A DNA stretch of 64,000 nucleotides from Sesamum alatum. Taxonomy: Eukaryota > Streptophyta > Magnoliopsida > Lamiales > Pedaliaceae. Below are positions 10,553 to 20,577 of the stretch, piece after piece. The stretch is taken from contig JACGWO010000006.1 in the NCBI GenBank assembly GCA_034509735.1, positions 32,419,141 to 32,483,140 of the forward strand, in the 5' to 3' direction. A model generated the notes under the pieces. The model made no database searches. It worked only from the letters and a program-made list of their open reading frames with translations, and was not told the DNA's origin. Both the position numbers and the translations under genes were made by a program. Every line of letters begins with the position of its first letter. Position 1 is the stretch's first letter.

Positions 10553-12112
10553 TTATTTCATTTTGGCCACGAACTCCTTCAGGTATCCTCGCCTGATGAG
10601 CTTCTCAATCTCTATTTTCAGATGGCGACATTCCTCCGTGCTGTGGCCTCTATCCTTGTGGAAGTGACAGTACTCATCAGACTTCATTCTATGGGGATTA
10701 TCCTTCATTGGATTGGGCCATCTCACAAGCCCCTGTTGTTCAGCTATTGCGAGAACTTGAACTCGCGGAGCGTTCAAGGGGGTATACTTCACCAACTCCC
10801 CCGGTATCGGTGGCTTCCTCTCTCGCCTGATTCCCTCTGACCTGGGAGGAAATCTCCTTTCTTCTTTATCAGCTTTCCTTTTGAGGGGGTTTGTCGGACG
10901 CAATGCCACAGTTTCCTCTATCCGGATGTATTTCTCTGCGCGAAGCAACAGCTCTTCCTGAGTTGAAGGGAGCTTCCCCGCTATTGATTCCTTGAATCGC
11001 CCTCTTCTCATATTCTGCTGCATGATGCTAGCCAAGAGCTCAGGATTCACGTGCGGGACCTCTAACACTGCCTCTGAGAACCGTTGCACATATTCTCTCA
11101 AACTTTCATGCTCCCGTTGGACTATGGTAAACAAATATGAGGCGGTCTTGGGGTACCGCCTGTTAATCGAGAAGTGGTGCAGGAAGCGCTGCGAAAGTTG
11201 TTCAAATGACTCGATAGTCCCGGGTGGCAGCTGGTTAAACCATGCCATGGCTTTCCCCGAAAGGGTAGTGCGAAATAACTTGCAATATGCCGCGTCGCTG
11301 ATGTCCAGCAGGTCGGCTCTGGCCATAAAGCGGTCAAGGTGAACCTGGGGGTCCCCTACTCCGCTATACTCGCTTAAACTCGGAATCTTTACTCCCGGAT
11401 GAATAGCTTCTGCCAATATGTGGGGGGCAAATGGGCTCCATCGGGGAGGCGCCACGGCCAAAGGTCGCGCCGGATATCCCGTTGGCCCCAGCGAGTTAGG
11501 GAAGGCCTGCAGGGGAGGGGCTTCTCTCTCGTAATACCCCCCTCCTTGTGCTGGCAGCCTCCCCCTTGAGGGGGGATAAAATTGTCTTCCTGCCTCCATG
11601 TGACGGATGAAGGAAATAATCCTCATCTCCTCCCGCTCTCCGTGGGGTGAAGGATACAAGACGTCCTCGGGCTGTGTGGCCCTGCTATTGACCTCTTCCT
11701 CGAAGTCCATGCCTTCAAAAGCTTCCTCGGGCCTCTGCCCTCTTGCGTGTGCCTCCTATCCCCTCTCAAAATGACGAAGGGGTTGTGGGGGTGCTGCTTG
11801 TCCAGTAATATACTGAGCCACGGCCCTCGCGGCAGCCTGAGCTGATGCCTCTTTTATCATCTGTTGAAGGGCCTCTTGAGTAATCTGGATGACTGGTTGA
11901 GGTGGTGGGACCTCAACCTCCCCGTGCCCTTCTCCCTCTTGGATTCGTGCTGGAGGACTCTCCAGGGCGCGGCCCTGCTCCTCCCCTTGGTTCCCCACCC
12001 TCTGAACTGGTGCTGTTGGGTTCGCTAGGCCATAGCCCTGCTCCACCTCCTCTCGTCTCCCAGGGTCCTCCTGCCCCACGTTCACGCTTCTTGCCCTTAA
12101 TCTGGTGTTCAT
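10553..12112 (-). pseudogene. Gypsy1 gag
   Basis: Gag forms the virus-like particle and binds element RNA. The start codon at 12110-12112 is the first ATG after the primer site. The N-terminal 118 codons are Glu/Pro-rich and end at a TAG (11756-11758). The same frame resumes and stays open to 10553, so one nonsense codon splits an otherwise intact gag of about 519 codons. The central part has the retrotransposon capsid pattern (VHLDRFMARADL, GKAMAWFNQLPPGTI, LREYVQRFSEAV). The C-terminus has a zinc-knuckle-like YCHFHKDRGHSTEEC followed by IEKLIRRGYLKEFV. Confidence 0.88.
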
Positions 12113-12131
12113 CTTCGATGCCTAGACTGCT

Positions 12132-12152
12132 TTCCCACAGACGGCGCCAAGC
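12132..12152 (-). other. Gypsy1 primer-binding site
   Basis: On the minus strand the sequence just inside the 5' LTR is GCTTGGCGCCGTCTGTGGGA. A TGGCGCC start complementary to a tRNA 3' end is usual for many plant Ty3/gypsy elements. I do not assign the tRNA. Confidence 0.75.
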
Positions 12153-12513
12153 TGATGGTGTATAATTCGAAAAGAATATAGCCTAGGCACGTTTACACCA
12201 ATCCAACACAAGAAGCTAGAAAAGTAAAGAAACTTGTAAAGTATAAATTTCATATATATAAAAGGTAAGGTTACAAATGAATTCACCCCCTATTTATAGT
12301 AAATTTTTGGGGGTGAAATTATAATATTGCCCTTTGATCCTACGGCCTAGAATTGATCTGCCGAGAGTATGACGGTTATTTCGCATGCCTACTCCCTTCT
12401 TAACTTCCATCTCTTAACTCCCCTCAACTCCTCCTTTAACTTCCATTTGAGGTATTTGCCTAATTTGCCGTTAGTTGGAGGGCCTTTTTTGAATAATATT
12501 TTTCTCCTCATCA
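12153..12513 (-). repeat. Gypsy1 5' LTR
   Basis: This is the right-hand LTR copy and the 5' LTR of this minus-strand element. It has the TG...CA ends and abuts the target duplication CCTTC at 12514-12518. It would drive transcription of gag-pol. Confidence 0.93.
12291..12298 (-). promoter_or_regulatory. TATA box in Gypsy1 5' LTR
   Basis: On the minus strand the LTR contains ACTATAAATAGGGGG, a near-consensus plant TATA element about 215 bp into the LTR. The start of transcription would be expected about 30 bp downstream, near 12260. Confidence 0.5.
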
Positions 12514-13649
12514 CCTTCAATGATGATATTTCCACCATCCTTCCTCAACACCCAGACTCACTCCTTCCCTCATAGTAACAACTTCGGCCATAAGAGGATT
12601 TGTTGGATGAAGGAAACGTTTTGTACGCCAAACAAACACATTACCCTCAGCATTTCTAGCAAGAACACCTGCACCTATCGTTTCGTACACTGCGAACACA
12701 ATTATGTCAAAGTTAAATTTTATCTTGCCTTGTTGAAGGGACTACCAAAGACCATTACGAGGAAGTGAGACCTAGTGAGGCTTCAAGCGTGAGGAGAGCT
12801 CGGTAAACTCCTGAAGAAAATAATCAGTTGATTCAACTAGCTCCCAGATGTTGTCGTTTTCCTTCCATCAGATTCTTGTTTCTATATTTTATAGTGTCCA
12901 AAAAATAACCAAGAAACAATTCGCCGAGTTTAATCCTGGACAAACTATACAAACCAATCTGCACCATTACCTGTATTAAGTGAAATGATTCTATGAGGCA
13001 TATGGGAGATGGTCCAAACTAGGCGAGCAAAAGGGCAATCCATAAGAGCATGGCAGATATCTTCTTATGCAGATTTACAAGTCAGGCAGAGATTAGCAAA
13101 ACCTACATGTCTCTTTTCCAACTTTGCCAACGTAGGGAGAGCATTCTGACACACTTTCCACCCTAACACCTTAACTTTATTTAGGACGTTGCATTTCAAG
13201 ATTTGGTTCCACTCCATTCTTACCGACTCAGCACCAGAAGTGGAGAATGATATATCCTTGAGTTTAAAGGCCAGCTGGTGAGTGCTCTTGACAGTGAATT
13301 GCCCCTTGGATTCGAAGTAACACAACAGTTTATCATCTTGATTAAATTGTTCGAGTGCAACAGATATTATGGATTCGGTAACCAAGGGATGGAACAAATA
13401 AAGAATCCAATCACCGCCCTCCAACATCTTTCTTTGTCAATGAGATCGTAGACACGACCATCTTCATGCGGGCTAAATATCATTCAGATAGGTTTGAAGC
13501 CGAGCTCCCTCGGCAACCATGCATCCTCCCACATTTCGATACTATCTCCATTTCCAACCTGCCACCAGGTGCCAACAACAAGTAGTTCATGAGCTCCATA
13601 AATACTTCTCCACGTACGAGACGGTCTCGACCCTAACCTAGCATTAAAC
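12514..13649 (-). pseudogene. LINE ORF2: zf-RVT region and start of RNase H
   Basis: The minus strand opens with FNARLGSRPSRTWRSIYG and GNGDSIEMWEDAWLP, the linker after reverse transcriptase in plant L1 elements. It continues with the zinc-binding RVT region: ILKCNVLNKVKVLGWKVCQNALPT, then HVGFANLCLTCKSA, then CHALMDCPFARLVW, carrying the conserved Cys and His residues. It then enters an RNase H domain (GAGVLARNAEGN, MAEVVTMREG). Stops and frameshifts are frequent. It ends exactly at the Gypsy1 target duplication and resumes at 3564. Confidence 0.75.
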
Positions 13650-15049
13650 TGTTAGAATAGGTGATTGTAAGCTAATTTTATTGGGCTTATGTAACCAGTT
13701 TCTGATAATAATGGTTTAATATGATATTCTGAAGTAAAAGTGAAGTTCAGTTCTTGTCATGTTATACTTTGTTGTGTTCACTTATATTACTGTTTATTAC
13801 ACAAACACAACCCATAGACCGGGTATGTAAATCCAAGAGGCTGGACTGCACATAGGTTGGCATTCATGAAGCCAGCCTCTGTGGATTGGTCTGAAAACCT
13901 CCAAGTCAAGGACCTTGAGATTGGATATCGAGGGTCCAAGTAAGAGTTGCACTAAGGATTGCAGTCGTGTTTCATCAACAAGTGAAAGAGGGTCGTCCAT
14001 GCAATATTAGTGGGTTGGTCGGCTTAGGGTCGATTGATTGAGGTGACTCGCGGGAATTGTCATATGGAAGGCTTAAGTGATTTGGTCGGTATGACTGGCA
14101 TTCCCGGCTCTGATTATACGAGATTAGTCCTAAGACTTGAGGAACCACGGCAGTCACATCTGTGTCATATGTTTAGCAAAAGGCTACCATGTCGAAGACT
14201 TCGTTTCTATAAGCCCTATCTAGTATAGTCAAAATGTGCAGTGAGGAACGGTGCGTCGTTACAAGATAGAATCCATCTCCTGTCAAAGTTTGACAGTAGT
14301 GTCTCAAGTACACTATGAGGCTCGTTCCCTGTAGAATCTATGGCCACAGTGACTGAACAGTGGCATGGGATTCCAGTGACATTTCAGTAGGTGAACGAGT
14401 ACTTGCTTAAGTCAAGGATGGGAACCGACGTCCAAATTTCATACCCTAGATCACGCCATGTTTTCACCTAGGCTCCAGTGCCATGGACCATTGCTAGATG
14501 GCTACCCATGGTGACGGGCGAATTCCGGTTGTGGTATAATCGGTGATACGCCCAAGTCTAGCTGAAGGTGAACCTAAAGAGTCATATACAATTCACTGGA
14601 AGTAAAGGAATTAATTTATAATTAATTCCGGGAGATGAAATAATTTAATTGGATTAAATTGATCCCGTTTTGGAGTGACAAGCCATTGTGGATTAATTAG
14701 ATTAATCGGGTTTGGTTCATAAATTGGATTTATGAAATTAGAGGTTGGGCTTTCCCTTTTTAATTAGACTAAAAAGGTGGAAATTATTATTTTGGGCTTA
14801 AGTATTAAATTAGATTTAATACTTAAAGTCTATTGGACTTTGGGCCATTTAAATTAGATTTAATAAGGTTCATTCCACCAAGCCCATCAAGAATGGATGG
14901 AGGAGATTCGATCTAGAGTATATTGAGATGGATGGTTAGGATGAAGTTTGACTAGTCCTAAGTTGACTAGGATTGACTAGGTTAAAGTCCGAAGTTAATT
15001 AGGGTGTGTCTCTTTAGAAGAGGTTGAGTAGGATTAGGAGTACTAATTA

Positions 15050-15055
15050 TATAAA
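15050..15055 (+). promoter_or_regulatory. TATA box of solo LTR a
   Basis: TATATAAATG lies about 1.4 kb into the LTR, followed by a CA-rich tract and a (TC)n run at 15090-15116. The same order (TATA, CA repeat, pyrimidine repeat) occurs at the same distance in the other LTR copies, which marks the U3/R boundary. Confidence 0.5.
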
Positions 15056-15302
15056 TGCTCAAAACACACACAATCACACAGAACTCTCCTAGCTCTCTCT
15101 CTCTCTCTCTCTCTCTGCCATCCTCTCCTCTCCTCCTCCGAAATTGTTTGCTTTGTCTTCTTGTTGAATACAAAGGAACATATGAACAATTGATCTTGTT
15201 AATCAATAACGACTGGTCAATTAACTCTCCCTTTTGATATCTTGCTAGCACGAGAGTATCAAGTATTTCAGTGAGTTGTCTGGACATTTTAGAGGGTCTC
15301 TA

Positions 15303-17410
15303 TGAAAGGTTATGTGGATCGGCCCGGGAGATGAGCGCGTATAGCGGAAGCACGAAAGATTGCATAATAAAATTACAAAGCATAATTAAACGAAATTTAA
15401 ATCATGCATAACATACATAACCGGATCAAGGAGTGTGCCCTTGATTCTCCCGGGCGTTTGGTGTATCTCATGTTTAACAAACCACAACATGGAGGCCATA
15501 GAATTGAAATCGAAAAACGTAATTAAAGAACCTACCCGGTTGTAGTTTTGTCTTCGTTCGGCTACATGCATTGTTCCCCGTTTTGCACCAAGATCTCAAA
15601 GAAGAGACCCTCTAAATCATGACACTCGCTACACCGGAAAGCAAAGAATCCTTGTGCTAGCAAGAAATTATTTGGGGAGAAGAGACATCGATACACGCTA
15701 TGGATTAACGCAATCGACGTCTCTTATGTTCTAACTTGAATCCATCAAGAAGAACAAAGTAGAAAATCTTGGAGAGAATAATAGGGGGTGGACGAAATTC
15801 TTGAGAGAATTATGAGATGAGAGTTGTAGAGATTAGTAGGGGTGTGTGTGTGTGCGTTTGAGTATTTATAGAAGATGAAATTTCCTATTCCTTCTCAAAC
15901 TCTTCTAAAGAGACATACTTTGACTAAAATTTTGACCTAGTCAAATCCTAGTCATACTAGGCTTTGATTAAGTCAAATTAATCATGGCCGTTCATCTCAT
16001 CAATCCCTTGATTAAATCTTGTCCATTCATTTTGATGGGCTTTATGGAATGGGCTTTATATTAAATTGTATTTAATATACTAAGCCCATTAATTAATTAA
16101 TGGAAAGGACTTCATTTAATTCCCAATTAAATAGTCCCATGAACTTTATATTATCCTATTTAATATATCAATTCCATTAATTACTTCACCCTTTTAAACT
16201 AATTAAAAGGGAAGCCCATGCTTTATAAAATCCATAAATCTAATTTATGAACTCAAGCCCAATTATTCCAAATAATCCATCGAGGCTTGAATCTCCAAGA
16301 AGTATAATTTAATTCCATCAAATTAAATCTTCTTCCGGAATTAATTCCAAATTAATTCCCTTTCATTTGGTGTAGCGGGTGTGACTCTTTAGGTTCACCT
16401 TTCAGCTAGATTTGGACCTACTTCTTGTTATTTCATAACCAAAGTAGTCTGTTACCATGGGTGGCCATCTAGGAACGGTCCATGGCTCTAGAGACTAGGT
16501 GAATATGTGGTGTGAACATTTAGGCTCCGAGTTACATGCAGGTACGGTCCTACCGTCGCTCGATACGTACGGGTACGGTCCTACTGTCGCCTGTCTCCCG
16601 GCCTTTAGTCTAAGGCATGGAATTGGGCGTCGGTTCCCATCCTTGACTAGGAAACTATGCATAATGCTCGAGATAGGTTTAACTCGACGTAGGAAATCCT
16701 TTCCCACTACATCAAGTGCTACGGCCATAGACTTTGTGAGTCTAAACCATCTTCGAGCGCATAGGAGATCTTGCTGTCATATCCTTTGACAGAAGACAGA
16801 TCCTATCTTGGAGTACACCGTTCTTACATACTCCGACTACACTGGACGAGGCTTATGATAACCATGTAATATAACCAGTCAAATTTCACCAGATCCAAGA
16901 TACAACCGTAGTATGTAGGGGACTGCCGTGATCCTCAAGTCCGAGGACTAATCCCGTACTATCCGAACCGGGAATACGAATCATACCGACCAAGCCCGAG
17001 TGGCTTCCATATGACGATTCCTGCGAGTCACCTCAGTCGACCGCTCCCTTGCAGGCCGACCACTAACACTGCTTAGACGATCCTCGTCACCCGTCAATGA
17101 AACACGACAGCAGATGCTTAGTGCAAGTCTCAAGGGGATTCTCGATGTCCTGTCTCGAGATTCTTTTGACTTGGAGTATTTCAGACCGATTCGGCGAAAC
17201 TGATTTCATGAACCTACCTCCAATCGTAGTTCCAATTTCCCGAAATGTTATTTCAGTTTGTGGGCGTTTGTTGTGACAAGCAGTAAGTACAACAAACTCA
17301 TGACTATGAATCCTTACTACATTCATTAACATAATATTACTTGTTCACAGATTGACGAATGGTTCTCAGAACAACCAATACCATTGACTTTCTAGTCACT
17401 TATTCTAACA
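15303..17410 (-). repeat. Solo copia LTR (LTR b), nested in LTR a
   Basis: The plus-strand reading starts TGAAAGGTTATGTGGATCGG and ends TCACTTATTCTAACA, a 2108-bp LTR in minus orientation. The perfect target duplication CTCTA (15298-15302 and 17411-17415) proves insertion into LTR a. No internal region remains, so an LTR-LTR recombination event followed insertion. Confidence 0.93.
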
Positions 17411-17715
17411 CTCTACATTGAAATCTTGGTGGCAAATTCGGGAACAACTTGTGTAGCCGAACAAAGAACGCTACGAGGGTAAGTATCCTTGTTACGTTTC
17501 TTGTTCCCCTCTTCTACCCTAGGCCTCCATGAATTTGTTTATGTTTCTTTTATTCATGAGACATACCGAACGCTTGGGAGAATCAAGAGAACACCCCTTG
17601 ATCTGGTTTTCAAATTCGTATTAAATTCCTTTTATGCATGTTTACCGCTTTCCCGCGCTTCCGCCGCGCTACTCCTGGGCCGATGCGCCTCGCTTACACA
17701 GACAAATCTATACAG

Positions 17716-19205
17716 GGTAATATTTAGCCTTGAACAGGACACAAATGAGAGATGAGGGGTTAATGACGAACCTCCAGGCTTACTTAGCAAGTAATGCGTC
17801 ATTGAAAGTTTCTATCTTCCGAAAGCCCAATCCCTCTTCCCCTTTAGGCTGACAGATATGTTTCAATGCTATCTAATGAGTCATGCTAGCCCCTTTATTA
17901 TGCTACCTGAAAATTGAAAACATGCTCTCTAGCTAGCTAATAAAGGTTAGAGGTAACTAAAACAAGAGATAGATTAAGATGGGATTGACTGTAATGCAAC
18001 TTTGATATGGATCTCCTTACCCCTTAAGAGAGAAGTCCAGTGTTTCATCCTTGAATACATCACAAAATCTTATCAATGATTTTGGCAAACATCTCTTTCT
18101 TTGATTTGCCTCCTACAGCTAGAAGTCCCAAGTACTTATCGTGCTTATCAATCACCGGGACCCCTAGCATAGCAGCTACTAACGCTTTGTCATCATCCAT
18201 GATATTTTTACTAAGGACCATGCTTGATTTATCTATGTTTAGCACTTGGCCGGATGCAACTTCATATATGTGCAATAAATGATAAATTGCCTGCATAGCA
18301 CCATCAGAAGCCTCACAAAATAAAAGTGTATCATTAGCGAATTGTAAGTGAGAAATGCAATGTCCACCTCTAGCAACCCGGGCCCCTATGATAAGATTGT
18401 TTTCATGAGCCCTGTGAAAAAGATAACTCAGACCTTCCAAACACATAAGGAAAAGGTAAGGTGATAGAGGGTTCTCCTGATGAAGTCCCCTCTGTGGTCT
18501 AACATCCAAACAGTTTATCGTTAAGGATAAAAGAATATGAAACAATGGAAACAAGAAGCATAAGTAAACTCACAAAATGATGATGGAAACCTAACCTACC
18601 AGGCATACCTTCCAGAAAATGCCACGCCCTTCGGTCATACGCTTTGCTTATGTCAAATTTGAATACCGCGTATCTTTTCTTACCCCTTGTCATTACTTTA
18701 AGAAAATGGTTGACTTCATAGGCAATAAGAATGTTATATGTAATAAGAAGTCCAGGGATAAAGTTGATTGAGTCTCAAAGAAACGGAACCTATGAACGAT
18801 TTGACTCTATTGGCAACCGACTTAGATACAATCTTAAATATTACATTACAGAAATTAATATGTCGGAACGGACTCACCGCTTTTGAATCGTCGCAGTTTG
18901 GTATTGGGAAAATGTGAGTAAAATTAAGACAAACATCTAAAGCATGAATGTCAAGTACAACAAGAGTAACGTCTCTACCTATAAGGTGCCAAAACTTTTG
19001 AAAGAACATGGGAGACATACCATCGGGGCTAGGGGAATTAAACAGGAATATCTTGTGAGATGGATCATTAAACCTCAACTTTCGAGAAGGGGTGCTTTTG
19101 TTCATCTCAAATGTTAATTTTGTGGTCACTGCTTCCATCGTTCCTCAATACATGAAGGTTGAGGGTTTATCGTGCTGAAAATAGTGCCAAAATAATCAGC
19201 AATTA
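17716..19205 (-). pseudogene. LINE ORF2: reverse transcriptase
   Basis: Read on the minus strand, the pieces in order are GTIFSTINPQPSCIEE; PSPDGMSPMFFQKFWHLIG (the usual APGPDG-FF-KYW start of RT); VFKFDISKAYDRRAWHFLEG; and RPQRGLHQENPLSPYLFLMC. Next come ISHLQFANDTLLFCEAS (catalytic box) and KYLGLLAVGGKSKK, then CQPKGEEGLGFRKIETFNDALLAK. The catalytic FADD is FAND here, a GAT-to-AAT change that removes an essential Asp. At least three frame changes are present. It breaks off at AKYYP, where the solo LTR is inserted. Confidence 0.83.
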
Positions 19206-19380
19206 CGCCTTTGTTACAGAGGCGAAATTTGCCTGAATTTGGCCTATGTAACGGAGGCAAAACGGAGGGATGTCTTTCATCTATTATAGAGCCCAAATTT
19301 GCCTGCGTGCAGAGGTTTTTTTCTCTATGTTTATAGGCAAATGTGTCTATGTAATACATATGCCTGAAATATGAAATGTA
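19206..19380. repeat. Short repeats with TTTGCCT / AGGCAAA motifs
   Basis: Motifs such as GCCTTTGTTACAGAGGC and GCCTATGTAACGGAGGC occur in a short window, together with several TTTGCCT copies in both orientations. The pattern resembles subterminal repeats of a DNA transposon and borders the truncated LINE. No terminal CACTA sequence is visible, so it is not assigned to an element. Confidence 0.35.
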
Positions 19381-20577
19381 TATTTTATGATGTAATTAAC
19401 TAATATTACTTTAAATTTTTTACAGAAAAAATCCAATTAGAAGTTTGGAGTACAGTTCAAAAAGTGCACCGACTTTCTTATTAACATAAGTTGCATTTTC
19501 CATGGCATAAACTTCTATGCTTCTCTCTTTTTGTTACATTTGAGTTATTTATTTTTACTATAATGTTTTCGTCTTATTCTTACTGTAATTTTTCATCTAT
19601 TTGGCAAATTTTAAAGGAATTTTATGTATTTTTTTAATAATTGCCTTGTAAAGATATAATTTAGGCTAATTGGATACACTTTTCCATGTATTGTCTTGAC
19701 TATTAGATACTCGGGGAGTGTGGCACGCTCGTTTCGTGCAGAAATATATATATTCATTTAATATATGAAAAAAAATTAATACATGAACAAAGAATTATTA
19801 AAAAATAAATCATAGAAAGGAAGTAGATATTTGTGAGAGAATGATATTAATGCATAATAGTTGGAGGGAGAGAAAAAAAGATAGAAATCATAAAGAAAGT
19901 AGGATTTGAAGAAAAATAGAATATACCAAATGAGGTAGTCATTGTCAAACCAAGACACGAAATGATACTGGTCAATTATGTAATAATAATATAGATATAG
20001 ATAAGCGAAATGTTTAATCTATAAGAAGTACGAATTTTACAATTTATTTAAAATTTGAATGAATAACTTTTATAAAAATCCAACAAGGTTTGCCCAAGAT
20101 GCAAAGTGCTTCAAACCTTCAACCTAAAAGCTTTTGAACCATGTTCTTAATAGAAGATGTAAGTTTTTCCATGAATTGTAAGATTTGTCCTTACTAAACT
20201 TTTATGTTTACTATAAATGTTAAATAACCAATGAGAAGCTTTTTAAATTATACAAAACACCCTAAAATTTAAAAATATAGAATCTGATTATAATTTATTA
20301 AATTAAAGTCAATCAATATCTTACTATAATATATAAATATATTGTAGTTTATGTTAAATACTTTTTTTCCTTGATTTACTTTTTTTCATTTAGTTGTCTA
20401 ACTTGAAAAAATATAAGTGCAATATTACGTAACACTTATTTGTTGGAATTTCTGTTAATATAAAACAAATTATCTTTAGGTACATTGTAATGGATAAAAG
20501 TTTGATGAATGAGACAAATAACTTTTCTGAGTCATACATTATAGGTGTAGAATTATTTCTCAACTTTACAAAGGAAA
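19381..20577. other. AT-rich DNA without recognised feature
   Basis: No gene or RNA is recognised. Part of it may be the 5' untranslated or promoter region of the CACTA transposase gene that follows. Confidence 0.4.

Larger units (their letters stand above)
3565..12513 (-). mobile_element. Gypsy1: complete Tat-type Ty3/gypsy element
   Basis: Direct LTRs of about 362 bp lie at 3565-3927 and 12153-12513. Both start TGATGGTGTATAATTCG and end CTCCTCATCA. A perfect 5-bp target duplication CCTTC lies at 3560-3564 and 12514-12518. Between them on the minus strand are the primer site, gag, protease, reverse transcriptase, RNase H, a second RNase H and integrase. A long 3' region carries tandem repeats and an antisense gene. 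The second RNase H plus antisense gene is typical of the Tat/Retand group. By eye the LTRs differ at about 17 positions, so the insertion is not recent. Several in-frame stops disable gag and pol. Confidence 0.93.
13650..17700 (+). repeat. Solo copia LTR (LTR a), split by LTR b
   Basis: This starts TGTTAGAATAGGTGATTGTA and ends GCGCCTCGCTTACACA, with pieces 13650-15302 and 17416-17700 giving about 1.94 kb. It matches the LTR of copia elements A, C and D. It is a solo LTR because LINE sequence lies on both sides. The 5-bp flanks (TAAAC, GACAA) do not match, so the target duplication has decayed or the right border is off by a few bases. Confidence 0.8.
3230..19205 (-). mobile_element. 5'-truncated L1-type LINE, split by two insertions
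   Basis: Three minus-strand pieces join in order into one LINE ORF2 tail. They are reverse transcriptase (17716-19205), the zinc-binding region plus start of RNase H (12514-13649), and end of RNase H plus 3' UTR (about 3230-3564). The gaps are occupied exactly by Gypsy1 and by a solo copia LTR. ORF1 and the endonuclease are absent, as in the common 5'-truncated state of LINEs. The right edge near 19205 is where the ORF2 similarity stops. The left edge is an estimate because no clean poly-A tail is visible. Confidence 0.75.

Noticed and set aside
13797..14228. Short open frames in LTR sequence with similar peptides at several loci
   Set aside because: The recurrence is due to repeated LTR copies; the frames are broken differently in each copy, so no protein is under selection.
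15303..17410. CRISPR-like or satellite array because similar 2-kb units recur across the window
   Set aside because: The recurring units are LTRs with TG...CA ends and their own target duplications, in both orientations and nested, not tandem repeats with spacers.
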